Assembly (NCBI GenBank): GCA_017438945.1
Contig: JAFRUI010000019.1
Coordinates: 1 to 64,000, forward strand
Reading direction: 5' to 3'
Source: Bacteroidales bacterium
GTDB lineage: Bacteria; Bacteroidota; Bacteroidia; Bacteroidales; WCHB1-69
DNA length: 64,000 nt
Shown here: positions 44,792 to 52,918 of the stretch, piece by piece
Layout of the letters: each line of letters opens with the position of its first letter
Position numbering within the stretch: the first letter of the stretch is position 1
Notes under the pieces: model-generated
The model's database searches: none
Told to the model about the DNA's origin: nothing
Seen by the model: only the letters and a program-made list of their open reading frames with translations
Made by a program: the position numbers and the translations under genes

Positions 44792-45382
44792 ATGCTATTA
44801 ACCGAATTACAACAATACAAAATCTACCTCGCATCGAAATCGCCGAGGCGGCGAGAATTGCTCGCGGGTATGGGCGTGGAATTCGAAGTAATGAAAACGG
44901 ATGTGGAAGAGACGTACGACCCGTCATGGTCTCCCGAGCAGATTGTGATGCACCTTTCCAGACTGAAACTGTCGCCCATCGACATGGCACAATACAATCC
45001 GAAGACCCTTTTCATCGCATGCGACACGATAGTGGTAGTGGACGGGGAAATCATCGGCAAACCGAAGGACAAGGCGGATGCAATGCGGATGCTGAACATG
45101 CTGTCGGGCCACACGCACACGGTCTACAGCGGACTGACCGTGGCCACACCACAAAAACAGTTGACGGATTATCGCAGCACCGAGGTGGTGTTCGACACCC
45201 TTCCGGATGACATGATACAATATTATATAGAGACCTACAAGCCTTTCGACAAAGCCGGATCCTACGGCGTTCAAGAATGGATCGGCTATGTGGGCATCCG
45301 CGAGGTGCGCGGCTCCTACTACAACGTGATGGGGCTGCCCACGAGGCTGTTGTGGCAAATGCTAACGGAAGTTTGTCGTTAG
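44792..45382 (+). CDS. maf: Maf/YhdE-like nucleoside triphosphate pyrophosphatase
   Basis: This 196-residue protein hydrolyses non-canonical or modified nucleotides such as dTTP/UTP analogues. Motifs are YLASKSPRRRELL (residues about 9-21), the acidic DTIVVVDGEIIGKPKD near 79-94, and KAGSYGVQEWIG near 160. The frame upstream of ATG 44792 runs through the hairpin at 44747 and is not counted. Maf genes are often near dTDP or cell-division genes; here the convergent neighbour is tamL, 7 bp away. Confidence 0.92.
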   Translation: MLLTELQQYKIYLASKSPRRRELLAGMGVEFEVMKTDVEETYDPSWSPEQIVMHLSRLKLSPIDMAQYNPKTLFIACDTIVVVDGEIIGKPKDKADAMRMLNMLSGHTHTVYSGLTVATPQKQLTDYRSTEVVFDTLPDDMIQYYIETYKPFDKAGSYGVQEWIGYVGIREVRGSYYNVMGLPTRLLWQMLTEVCR

Positions 45383-45389
45383 TAGGAAA

Positions 45390-47786
45390 CTAAAATGCAT
45401 ATCCTATGGCCAATTTCAAACCATTGGAAAACCGCATGCTGTGAGGCTCATCCAGCCACTTGATGTTGATGACACGCCCCTGTTCCTCGCTGCGGGTGGG
45501 ATCATAAATCGGCACCGCGTAGTCCACTCGGATGACAAAAAATTTGAAATCCAGCCGCAGACCTACGCCAACGTCCACGGCCAACTCTTTATAGAAGCGT
45601 TTGAAGGAAAAATCCGCACCAGGCATATCTTCATATTTCCGAGCCAACCAAATATTTCCCACATCGGCAAAAATGCCATACTTGAACGATCGATACAATG
45701 TTCCGCGATACTCGATGTTGAACTCCATCTTGACATCGCCCGTGTACAAAGTGTCAGAACTGCGCACGTAACTTCCCGGGCCCAATCCACGATAACTCCA
45801 GCCACGCATACTGCTACTGGTTCCCATGTAAAACCCCTTCTCGTATGGGATATAGGAATCCTTGCCTATCGGGACGATAAATCCCAAATCAGCTCGCATA
45901 GCCAAGGCGTTGTTATTGTTAATCTGATAGGTATAATTCCATAAGACATCCAATTTCTCGAAAGTCGAATAATTGTATCCCACACTGTCCAATTTATTCA
46001 TACCCATCGTCCAACGGTTGTTCGGAGAGAACAATGCATTCAACCCCATCAGGAAAAGGCCCGAGGATTCAAAATTCACCCACAAGTGCATATTATGCCG
46101 TTTGTCGTCCATCAATTTAGGAATCGAGTAATTGAATGTGTACTTGAAGGATAACAGGAAGAACTTGCCGAACTTGTTCTGATAAGAATCCGGATAATCC
46201 TCATAATTTAACAATCGAGTGAAACGTTTATCGCTATTGTTGATGGTAACAACATCTATCGGACTGATACTATGGGAGATATAATAAGAAGGATTCCATT
46301 TGTAGGTGAGACTCGTCGCATACATCAGACGGCGGTACAAACCCGAATAATTCACTCCCACATTAAGAGATGTGCTTTTAGAAATAGAATTCTCGCTGAC
46401 ATGTTGTCTGAAAAGGAATAGCCTGTTCGGGAAGTCCAACGTGGCCGAAAAGCCGAATTCCGGATAGGAATATGACTTGTTCTTGTGAAAGAGATTGTTC
46501 AAAGAATAGTAGAAATAACCACCGGAAAGATTGACCGTCAAATGTTCCGCACCTTTGAACAGGTTCCGGTTAGTGTACGAAAGCGAGATGTTGGACTTGT
46601 CATTGCGTAATTCCAACTGTCCACCCACACTGTGCGGTTTTTTGCGCGAGAGACGATATAGGACATCCAAGTAGCCTTTTTTGTTGACAGTGTCCAGCAT
46701 GCTCTCATCTTCCCTAAAGAGAATACTGATATAATCGAAATTGTCCAGACTGGTCAAGGCACGACTGCTGCGGTTGCGTGCCATCTGTGAATAAGCATAT
46801 CCTCTATGTGTGTATATGGCATTTGACAGGATCTTGTATGAAAAGTCCTGATAAGGAGGAAAACCATAGTACGATGTCCGTATAAAATAGACATCGTTGG
46901 TGTCATATTTTCTGTTTAGATGATAATAAACGGTATCGAATGACAGACCTTCCACCCCGGCAGGTTGCGCGTCAGGGTTCACGAAATTGTCCTTGAAATA
47001 ATATTTATACAGATAGCGGGAAGCATTCTCATTCTGCGGGATATTCATCATAATATTGAGGGACACAGACTTCGGATCATTTCCGAGGCTGTCGGGTGAA
47101 TCATACGACACTTCGCCTCTGATAATTGATTTTTCCACATAATAATAGCCTTCATCACGTATAAGATTGATAATCCGGGTGAATTCTTGGTTGATGAGCG
47201 ACTCGTTATACTGCATTCCGTCTGAGAGCAGTGTCCCCTCTTGGTTCAGCACCACGATTCGCTTATAATCGTAAATGGGGATGTCGTATTCAATATGGCT
47301 GATCGTATAGGGGGTTCCCGCCGTCACGAAATAGTCCACTTTTGACTTTTTCTTTTTCTTCCCCCTATATTTGACTCTGTAATCCACCGTTGCGTCAAAA
47401 TAGCCAAGCTGTCTCATCACGATTTTCAACTGGTCTAGGGAATTGTCAATTTCCACACTGTCTAGCAGGGTTGGCTCCTCTCCTAGTTTTTCTCTCAAGA
47501 GGCGACGGAATTTGCTGTCTTTGGTTTCACCTTGTTTATTGTATGTCGGTTGTCCCCAGTCATAAAAGACGGTCTTGACACGGAACAAGTCCATGAATTT
47601 CTTGTTGGTGACCGGGCGCACATAAGTTTTCAGGTTGTCGAAATCCGGGTTTTTGGCGTCTTTCACCTCCACATTGTTTTTTACCAGCATGCACTGCCCG
47701 TCAGGAAGGTGTCTGACCGAGCTGCACGAGCCGAGGAGCAACACGCTGGCCACCGCCAAGAGTAAAGCACGGATTTTAGGATTCAT
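45390..47786 (-). CDS. TamL-like outer-membrane lipoprotein (BamA/TamA superfamily)
   Basis: This 798-residue protein has a lipoprotein signal with lipobox LLGSC (lipid Cys near residue 21) and then SSVRHLPDGQ, typical of Bacteroidota TamL. POTRA-like periplasmic modules occupy about residues 30-400, and the C-terminal Omp85 barrel contains GTSSSMRGWSYRGLGPG (the VRGF-like lid loop near residue 685) and ends in phenylalanine (IGYAF). TamL pairs with TamB in outer-membrane assembly; no tamB is visible here. ATG 47786 is chosen because a longer start would bury the signal. The start overlaps the end of mreD by 11 bp. Confidence 0.9.
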   Translation of the reverse strand: MNPKIRALLLAVASVLLLGSCSSVRHLPDGQCMLVKNNVEVKDAKNPDFDNLKTYVRPVTNKKFMDLFRVKTVFYDWGQPTYNKQGETKDSKFRRLLREKLGEEPTLLDSVEIDNSLDQLKIVMRQLGYFDATVDYRVKYRGKKKKKSKVDYFVTAGTPYTISHIEYDIPIYDYKRIVVLNQEGTLLSDGMQYNESLINQEFTRIINLIRDEGYYYVEKSIIRGEVSYDSPDSLGNDPKSVSLNIMMNIPQNENASRYLYKYYFKDNFVNPDAQPAGVEGLSFDTVYYHLNRKYDTNDVYFIRTSYYGFPPYQDFSYKILSNAIYTHRGYAYSQMARNRSSRALTSLDNFDYISILFREDESMLDTVNKKGYLDVLYRLSRKKPHSVGGQLELRNDKSNISLSYTNRNLFKGAEHLTVNLSGGYFYYSLNNLFHKNKSYSYPEFGFSATLDFPNRLFLFRQHVSENSISKSTSLNVGVNYSGLYRRLMYATSLTYKWNPSYYISHSISPIDVVTINNSDKRFTRLLNYEDYPDSYQNKFGKFFLLSFKYTFNYSIPKLMDDKRHNMHLWVNFESSGLFLMGLNALFSPNNRWTMGMNKLDSVGYNYSTFEKLDVLWNYTYQINNNNALAMRADLGFIVPIGKDSYIPYEKGFYMGTSSSMRGWSYRGLGPGSYVRSSDTLYTGDVKMEFNIEYRGTLYRSFKYGIFADVGNIWLARKYEDMPGADFSFKRFYKELAVDVGVGLRLDFKFFVIRVDYAVPIYDPTRSEEQGRVINIKWLDEPHSMRFSNGLKLAIGYAF

Positions 47787-48300
47787 TCCTGACTTTATTA
47801 TAGAAAATATATTCAACGCAGAGGACCACAAACACAGTGAAAAGGGTGTTGCCAATCATAACCAGCAATGTGTGTCCGAAATTCCGGAAGGTCATCGTTC
47901 CGAGAAGAACAGAAATGACCTGATAGATGGATGTCAATATCAAGGTGTACAGAAAAATCCATCGGAAATCTTTCACGCCCGGCATAGGACGTTCAATGCT
48001 TTCAAATCGGTTGAAATTCGTGCCGTTGAGGAAACGGACAATGAAAGGACGGAGGAACATCATCAGGGTGCAGGAGAAAGAAGAGACTCCCAAAGTGTGT
48101 GCGAATGCATCAACCACAAAACCTGAGGCAAACCCGATGAGATATTGCAACGAAAGCGGCAGTTCCAAGGGAAGGAGGAACAAGGCCAACAGAAAGAGCG
48201 CCGGTGTCATATAGCCGAACAGACATACGTGCTGGCATATCACAATCTGGACAATCAAGAAAACCAGAAACCGCAAGATATTGGAGATTATGTTATTCAT
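47776..48300 (-). CDS. mreD: Rod-shape protein MreD-like
   Basis: This 174-residue membrane protein has five to six hydrophobic helices and a basic C-terminus, like MreD. Sequence support is weak by eye (MreD diverges fast); the main evidence is the 8-bp overlap with mreC upstream (ATGAATAA), the size and the topology. It acts with MreC in the elongasome that guides lateral wall synthesis. The end of the gene overlaps the tamL start. Confidence 0.8.
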   Translation of the reverse strand: MNNIISNILRFLVFLIVQIVICQHVCLFGYMTPALFLLALFLLPLELPLSLQYLIGFASGFVVDAFAHTLGVSSFSCTLMMFLRPFIVRFLNGTNFNRFESIERPMPGVKDFRWIFLYTLILTSIYQVISVLLGTMTFRNFGHTLLVMIGNTLFTVFVVLCVEYIFYNKVRNES

Positions 48301-49141
48301 CTTTGAAATCAGCTTTTAAGGAGTCTATTTCCGATTTGAACAGATTTTCCACCAGATAGACGGTATATACATCCGCATATTTTGTCGCCAGATTCACCTT
48401 GATGGTCAGGAAGCTGGCGTTATTACCGACCTGTACCTCTTTCACGGTGCCGATAAACAATCCTTTCGGGAAAATATTGGAGAATCCGTTGGTGAACACG
48501 GAATCGCCGATATTGATTTCAGAATGCTGGGGGATAGCCTCGAGATATGCCACATGCGGGTCATCACCCTCCCATATCAAAGTCCCGTTCTGGTTTGCAG
48601 GGTTCACCACCGCACTGATCCGGGATTCGGGATGCAGGATCGGCCGCACCGTGGCAAAATTGGAGGAGACATCCGTTATGACTCCCGCCACACCTTCCGG
48701 CGACAGCACCGCCATATCACGGACAATGCCGTCTCTGGATCCCTTGTCAACAATCATGTAGTTGAACGCGCGATCCACCGTTTTGAAGATGACGTGAGCG
48801 AATGTGTAATCATAGAGGCGCACCTGCCGGCGGTTGGTGGAGTCGGGCTTGCTCATTTCCGTCAGGACAGTGTCCACTTTCTCTAGGAACATGTTCTCCT
48901 GCTCGCGCATCAGACGGATGTTTTGCTCCACCAGTGCCTCGTTCTCCGGTCCCAAACGGAAACGGTGCACCATACCCGCACCGCTCTTCTGAATCGGCCC
49001 CACAATGCCCTGCACCGCCCGGGAAAGGCGATATTCGTTGAAAGCCAACGACTTGCCAAGCATCACAACGCTCAGAATCAGAAGAACGGCGAGTACGATG
49101 ATATGAAATGCCTTCTTGAAAAATTCTATGAGATTATTCAT
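48293..49141 (-). CDS. mreC: Rod-shape-determining protein MreC
   Basis: This 282-residue protein has an N-terminal membrane helix (about residues 14-34), a coiled-coil-prone segment (about 68-105), and the MreC beta domains: NYMIVDKGSRDGIVRDMAVLSPEGVAG is diagnostic (about 132-158), then RISAVVNPANQNGTLIWEG and GDSVFTNGFSNIFPKG. It is a periplasmic scaffold of the elongasome. The gene follows iorB after 18 bp. No mreB, mrdA or rodA is adjacent, which is atypical for this cluster. Confidence 0.93.
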   Translation of the reverse strand: MNNLIEFFKKAFHIIVLAVLLILSVVMLGKSLAFNEYRLSRAVQGIVGPIQKSGAGMVHRFRLGPENEALVEQNIRLMREQENMFLEKVDTVLTEMSKPDSTNRRQVRLYDYTFAHVIFKTVDRAFNYMIVDKGSRDGIVRDMAVLSPEGVAGVITDVSSNFATVRPILHPESRISAVVNPANQNGTLIWEGDDPHVAYLEAIPQHSEINIGDSVFTNGFSNIFPKGLFIGTVKEVQVGNNASFLTIKVNLATKYADVYTVYLVENLFKSEIDSLKADFKDE

Positions 49142-49159
49142 TCGGCAATGGGAGAAAAA

Positions 49160-49738
49160 CTATTTCTTTTCAGCGAGTTCGCGGCCAGCCTTCATGCAGG
49201 CGAGGTTCACGTTCACGATATCCTCACCCTTGCGGGCGAAGTTCTCGCGCACGGCATTCTCGATCTCCTCGTAAGGCAGTTGCAGATACGGGGAAGCGGC
49301 ACCGAGGATTACCATGTTGGAGGAACGGGCGGAACCCAGATCCTTGGCAATCTGGTCAGCGTTGATGGCCACGCAGTTCTGCACCTTGGCTAACTCGGCC
49401 TTCAAAGCGTCAAAATCGGGATAGTTCGGGATATTCACGAAAGGCTGGTCATTGGTGATCAACCAACCGTCCTTCTTCAACCACGGCAGATAACGCAACG
49501 ATTCCATCGGCTCCACGGAAATGATCATATCAGCCTTGCCCAGCGGGATAAGGTCGGAAGCGATGGGTTGGTCGGAAAGACGGAAATGGGACTGCACATC
49601 GCCGCCGCGCTGGCTCATGCCGTGAACCTCGGCCTGCTTCATGTACATTCCTCTTTTGATGGCGGCTGCACCCACAATCGTGGCGATGGAAAGGATACCC
49701 TGGCCGCCTACTCCTGCTAAAATTATATCGATTTTCAT
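49160..49738 (-). CDS. iorB: Indolepyruvate ferredoxin oxidoreductase beta subunit
   Basis: This 192-residue protein starts MKIDIILAGVGGQGILS, the family's N-terminal motif, and has AEVHGMSQRGGDVQSHFRL near 45-63. With IorA it converts aryl-pyruvates (from aromatic amino acids) to aryl-acetyl-CoA with ferredoxin. The gene follows iorA after a 130-bp space filled largely by heptamer arrays. ATG 49738 is used in preference to an upstream in-frame start. Confidence 0.93.
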   Translation of the reverse strand: MKIDIILAGVGGQGILSIATIVGAAAIKRGMYMKQAEVHGMSQRGGDVQSHFRLSDQPIASDLIPLGKADMIISVEPMESLRYLPWLKKDGWLITNDQPFVNIPNYPDFDALKAELAKVQNCVAINADQIAKDLGSARSSNMVILGAASPYLQLPYEEIENAVRENFARKGEDIVNVNLACMKAGRELAEKK

Positions 49739-49792
49739 ATTTCTTAATTGTTTTGGAACGAGCAATACGTTCTTGTTTGTTATTTTAATTTT

Positions 49793-49827
49793 GCTTTTAG
49801 CTATTAGCTATTGGCTGTTGGCTGTTG
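49793..49827. repeat. Heptamer array, iorA/iorB junction, part 1
   Basis: GCTTTTA, GCTATTA, GCTATTG, GCTGTTG, GCTGTTG, then a decayed unit (GCTTCAA) that leads into the second array. Confidence 0.9.
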
Positions 49828-49832
49828 GCTTC

Positions 49833-49867
49833 AATAACCCATAACCAATAACCCATAACCATTATCC
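49833..49867. repeat. Heptamer array, iorA/iorB junction, part 2
   Basis: AATAACC, CATAACC, AATAACC, CATAACC, ATTATCC, ending 1 nt before the iorA stop codon (complement of 49869-49871). Confidence 0.92.
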
Positions 49868-49868
49868 A

Positions 49869-51476
49869 TTACTTCTTCGCGGCCTGTTGTTTTTTCATAC
49901 GACGGCTCAAGGTCTGGATACATTCGCGGGTCGGGATGATAACCGAAACGCCTTCGTATTCGATCTCCTTCTCAATGATGGCGACATTCTCTTCGAGATG
50001 ACCCTTGAGCGGATTGATACGGTGGATGTGTTCCTCTTTCACACCGAGACCCTTGCAGATTTCGCCGAGCACGCCAAGCGCGTGGGAATCCTGACCGCCA
50101 GTCATGCCGGTGGTGCTGTTGTCGAGAATCAGCACCGTAACCGGAGTGTTCTCGTAGATGCAGTCTAACAGGGAGGTCATACCGCTGTGGGTGAAGGTGG
50201 AGTCACCGATGACGGCCACACATGGTCTGAGGCCTGCATCGGCGGCACCCTTGGCCATCGTGATGGAAGCACCCATATCGACAGTGGTGTAGATGGCGTT
50301 GTAAGGCGGAAGCGCACCGAGGGTGTAGCATCCGATGTCGGAGAAGACTTTGCCCTTGCCGTATTTCTCCATCACCTTGTTGAGGGCGGTGTAGGAGTCG
50401 ATGTGCGGGCAACCCACGCACAATGCCGGCGGACGCGGAACGACCAGCTCCGGAACAGGGGCACCGTAAGTGTCGGGCAGACCGAGGGCTTTGGCCACGA
50501 GGTTCGGGTTGAGTTCGCCGTCACGAGGCAGCTCGCCACTCAAACGACCCATGATGTTGCCGGTGCGGTTCAGCACGCCGCGGACCTGTTCCTCGATGAA
50601 AGGATAACCTTCCTCAGCGATGAGCACCTTGCCGCATTCGTCCACCATCTTGGCGATGAGCTTGGACGGCAGCGGGTATTGGGAGATCTTCAGCACGGGA
50701 TACGGGCATTTGCCACCCTCGAAGTTCTCCATCAGGTAGTTGAAGGCAATACCGGAAGCGATGATACCCATGCTCTTGTCGGTGCCGTCAATGTATTTGT
50801 TGAACGGAGAATTGAGAGAGTCGTTCTCGAAGTCGACCTGTTTGTCCAACAGTTTGCGGTAGTGCTTGCGTGCGTTGGCAGGCAGCAGGATGAACTGCTT
50901 CGGGTCTTTCTCAATGTTGAGAGGGTTCTGCGGACGCTCAGCCTTGCGCTCCACGCCGGAACGGGAGTGGGACAAGCGTGTGGTGAGACGGATGACCACC
51001 GGAGTGCGGAATTTCTCGGACATCTCGAACGCATAGTAGGTGATGTCATAAGCCTCCTGTTGGTTGGAAGGCTCGAAGCACGGGATGAGCGCGAACTTGG
51101 CATAGTAGCGGGAATCCTGCTCGTCCTGTGAAGAGTGCATGGAGGGGTCGTCGGCGACCACCACCACCAGACCGCCATTGGCACCAGTGATGGAGGAGTT
51201 CATGAACGGGTCTGCAGCCACGTTCAAGCCCACGTGTTTCATGCAAACCATCGCGCGCTTGCCCGCATAGGACATACCGATGGCGGACTCCATAGCGGTC
51301 TTCTCATTGCCGGCCCAAATGCTGTGCACCTCGCCTGCTTTGCCCTGCTTGGAATTCTGGATAAACTCGGTGATTTCAGTTGACGGAGTGCCCGGATAGG
51401 CATACACTCCGGATAATCCGGCGTCTAAAGCGGCCTGTGCCACCGCCTCATCGCCCAAAAACAATGCTTTTGACAT
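49869..51476 (-). CDS. iorA: Indolepyruvate ferredoxin oxidoreductase alpha subunit
   Basis: This 535-residue thiamine-pyrophosphate enzyme has the pyrimidine-binding half (YPGTPSTEITEFIQ near residue 27; MKHVGLNVAADPFMNS near 79), then CVGCPHIDSY and the TPP-binding stretch GDSTFTHSGMTSLL (about residues 421-434) followed by LDNSTTGMTGGQD. No C-terminal CxxCxxC ferredoxin domain is present, whereas longer IorA proteins carry a 2[4Fe-4S] domain there. A shorter form is common in Bacteroidota as far as I recall. It is first in the run iorA-iorB-mreC-mreD-tamL. Confidence 0.93.
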   Translation of the reverse strand: MSKALFLGDEAVAQAALDAGLSGVYAYPGTPSTEITEFIQNSKQGKAGEVHSIWAGNEKTAMESAIGMSYAGKRAMVCMKHVGLNVAADPFMNSSITGANGGLVVVVADDPSMHSSQDEQDSRYYAKFALIPCFEPSNQQEAYDITYYAFEMSEKFRTPVVIRLTTRLSHSRSGVERKAERPQNPLNIEKDPKQFILLPANARKHYRKLLDKQVDFENDSLNSPFNKYIDGTDKSMGIIASGIAFNYLMENFEGGKCPYPVLKISQYPLPSKLIAKMVDECGKVLIAEEGYPFIEEQVRGVLNRTGNIMGRLSGELPRDGELNPNLVAKALGLPDTYGAPVPELVVPRPPALCVGCPHIDSYTALNKVMEKYGKGKVFSDIGCYTLGALPPYNAIYTTVDMGASITMAKGAADAGLRPCVAVIGDSTFTHSGMTSLLDCIYENTPVTVLILDNSTTGMTGGQDSHALGVLGEICKGLGVKEEHIHRINPLKGHLEENVAIIEKEIEYEGVSVIIPTRECIQTLSRRMKKQQAAKK

Positions 51477-51536
51477 AATCTAAAGTACTTTATTGATTGT
51501 ATAATAATGATTTAAGTCCCTTATATATTAAAGTTG

Positions 51537-51544
51537 CAAAAGTA
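51537..51544 (-). promoter_or_regulatory. -7 box of the iorA-led transcript
   Basis: The minus strand reads TACTTTTG, with TTG about 20 bp further upstream (complement of 51565-51567). The leader to ATG 51476 is about 60 nt. Confidence 0.65.
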
Positions 51545-51695
51545 CAAAATTTTATGCAAATAGACAAGTGTTTTCATTCGAATTTCTAAATTATGAGTAG
51601 CGAACCCTGATTGTACATAGTGTCAGCTATGGTTTTTGCCTAAACATGAGTCATAGACAGAAGCAAAAAGCGAACAAGTATGAGCAAAAAAATAG

Positions 51696-51703
51696 TACTT
51701 TTG
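51696..51703 (+). promoter_or_regulatory. -7 box of the FecCD permease gene
   Basis: TACTTTTG lies 9 nt before ATG 51713. An in-frame ATG at 51680 is upstream of the box. Confidence 0.7.
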
Positions 51704-51712
51704 CCGCGTATT

Positions 51713-52720
51713 ATGAAAAAAGAGAAGAAAAACTGGACTTTACCTGTTGTGATGGGGATTGTGCTGCTCGGCAGCATGCTTGTGGCCACGAGTATCGGAG
51801 TGATTTCAATCCCAATGGAAGTTATCCTGCAAAGCACTGGACAGAAATTCGGCTTTTTAAGAGACATACAAATCGCTGATTATTATCAGGTTACGATTTG
51901 GCAACTACGTATTCCACGCATCGTGATGAGCGTGCTGGCCGGTGCCTCGCTGGCCATCTGCGGCGGTGTTTTCCAGAGTATCTTCCGGAATCCTGTCTGT
52001 GACCCTTACATCCTAGGCATATCTTCAGGTGCCTCGTTGGGCGCGGCCATCGCCTTCATCCTCGGCTGGGACGCGGCGCTTTTCGGCATCACCCTGCCGG
52101 CTCTGGTCACCGCACTGCTCACCCTTCTGCTGATTCTCGGCATCGCCCGCATAAAAGGGAAACACAACACCAACACCCTGTTGCTCATCGGTATAGCCCT
52201 CAACTTTTTCATCTCCGCTGTCATCACCCTGCTGGTGGTCGTCAACCAGAAGGAGATGCACAAGATCTATTTTTGGACCATGGGCAGCCTCACGCACGTT
52301 TCCTGGTTGGAAATCGCATGGCTGCTGCCCATTATGATCGTTTGCATATTCATCCTCTTTTACTATTCCAAATCTTTGAATATCATGCAGGTAGGCACGG
52401 AAACAGCCCAGACGCTGGGCATTGACACACAGAAGACGACCTACATCGTGCTCATCACCTCTTCCGTCTTGATTTCCGTGGTGGTGTCGTTCTGCGGTTC
52501 CATCGGGTTCATCGGACTCATCATGCCGCATGTGGCGCGATTGCTCTTCGGCAGCAACAACCGGCGACTGTTCACCTATTCGCTCTTCTTCGGCGCCTTT
52601 TTCCTGCTGATTGCCGACACATTGGCACGCACCATCGCCGCTCCGGCGGAACTTCCTGTCGGCAGCATCACCGCACTGGCGGGTGCCCCCTACTTCATCT
52701 ATCTGATCCTGAAAAAATGA
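51713..52720 (+). CDS. FecCD/BtuC-family ABC transporter permease
   Basis: This 335-residue polytopic protein belongs to the iron-siderophore/heme/cobalamin importers. WQLRIPRIVMSVLAGASLAICGGVFQ and NPVCDPYILGISSGASLGA are diagnostic (residues about 62-107), and the C-terminal docking motif is CGSIGFIGLIMPHVARLL. About ten helices are expected. No binding protein or ATPase gene is adjacent in the window, so the transporter is split. The substrate is not readable. The region 51545-51695 before the promoter holds a weak hairpin (CATAG/CTATG near 51618) and no cobalamin box. Confidence 0.9.
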   Translation: MKKEKKNWTLPVVMGIVLLGSMLVATSIGVISIPMEVILQSTGQKFGFLRDIQIADYYQVTIWQLRIPRIVMSVLAGASLAICGGVFQSIFRNPVCDPYILGISSGASLGAAIAFILGWDAALFGITLPALVTALLTLLLILGIARIKGKHNTNTLLLIGIALNFFISAVITLLVVVNQKEMHKIYFWTMGSLTHVSWLEIAWLLPIMIVCIFILFYYSKSLNIMQVGTETAQTLGIDTQKTTYIVLITSSVLISVVVSFCGSIGFIGLIMPHVARLLFGSNNRRLFTYSLFFGAFFLLIADTLARTIAAPAELPVGSITALAGAPYFIYLILKK

Positions 52721-52800
52721 CAGTGTCGAAAGAATACCGCCACATTTCCGTGAAAGGTCCTAAAAGTTGTCCGTTTCTGAACACTCTTGCCACGAACCTG

Positions 52801-52830
52801 CTTTCTGAAGAAAGTTTGCAACTCAGTTGC
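52801..52830 (+). promoter_or_regulatory. Two adjacent inverted repeats upstream of the P-ATPase promoter
   Basis: CTTTCT-GA-AGAAAG (52801-52814) and GCAAC-TCA-GTTGC (52818-52830) lie between -43 and -14 relative to the -7 box at 52844. They are candidate operators for the Fur-family regulator encoded at the end of the operon. Confidence 0.4.
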
Positions 52831-52843
52831 GGTTTGTTTTCCG

Positions 52844-52851
52844 TACTTTTG
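52844..52851 (+). promoter_or_regulatory. -7 box of the metal P-ATPase operon
   Basis: TACTTTTG, 67 bp before ATG 52919, downstream of two inverted repeats. Confidence 0.65.
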
Positions 52852-52864
52852 CCCCCGAAAAACC

Positions 52865-52915
52865 ATGTCAGAGGAACACTTCCCCGGCATAGAGAAAAAC
52901 ACGGAAAAACAATAG
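52865..52915 (+). CDS. Possible 16-residue leader peptide
   Basis: ATG 52865 opens a frame MSEEHFPGIEKNTEKQ that ends at TAG 52913-52915, 3 nt before the P-ATPase ATG. It starts about 13 nt after the -7 box. Short size and lack of homology make this uncertain; coupling to the ATPase start is possible. Confidence 0.35.
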   Translation: MSEEHFPGIEKNTEKQ

Positions 52916-52918
52916 TTT

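Noticed and set aside
51545..51695. Cobalamin riboswitch upstream of the FecCD permease
   Set aside because: The region is short, has no B12-box-like sequence and only a weak CATAG/CTATG hairpin, and the promoter lies 9 nt before the ATG.
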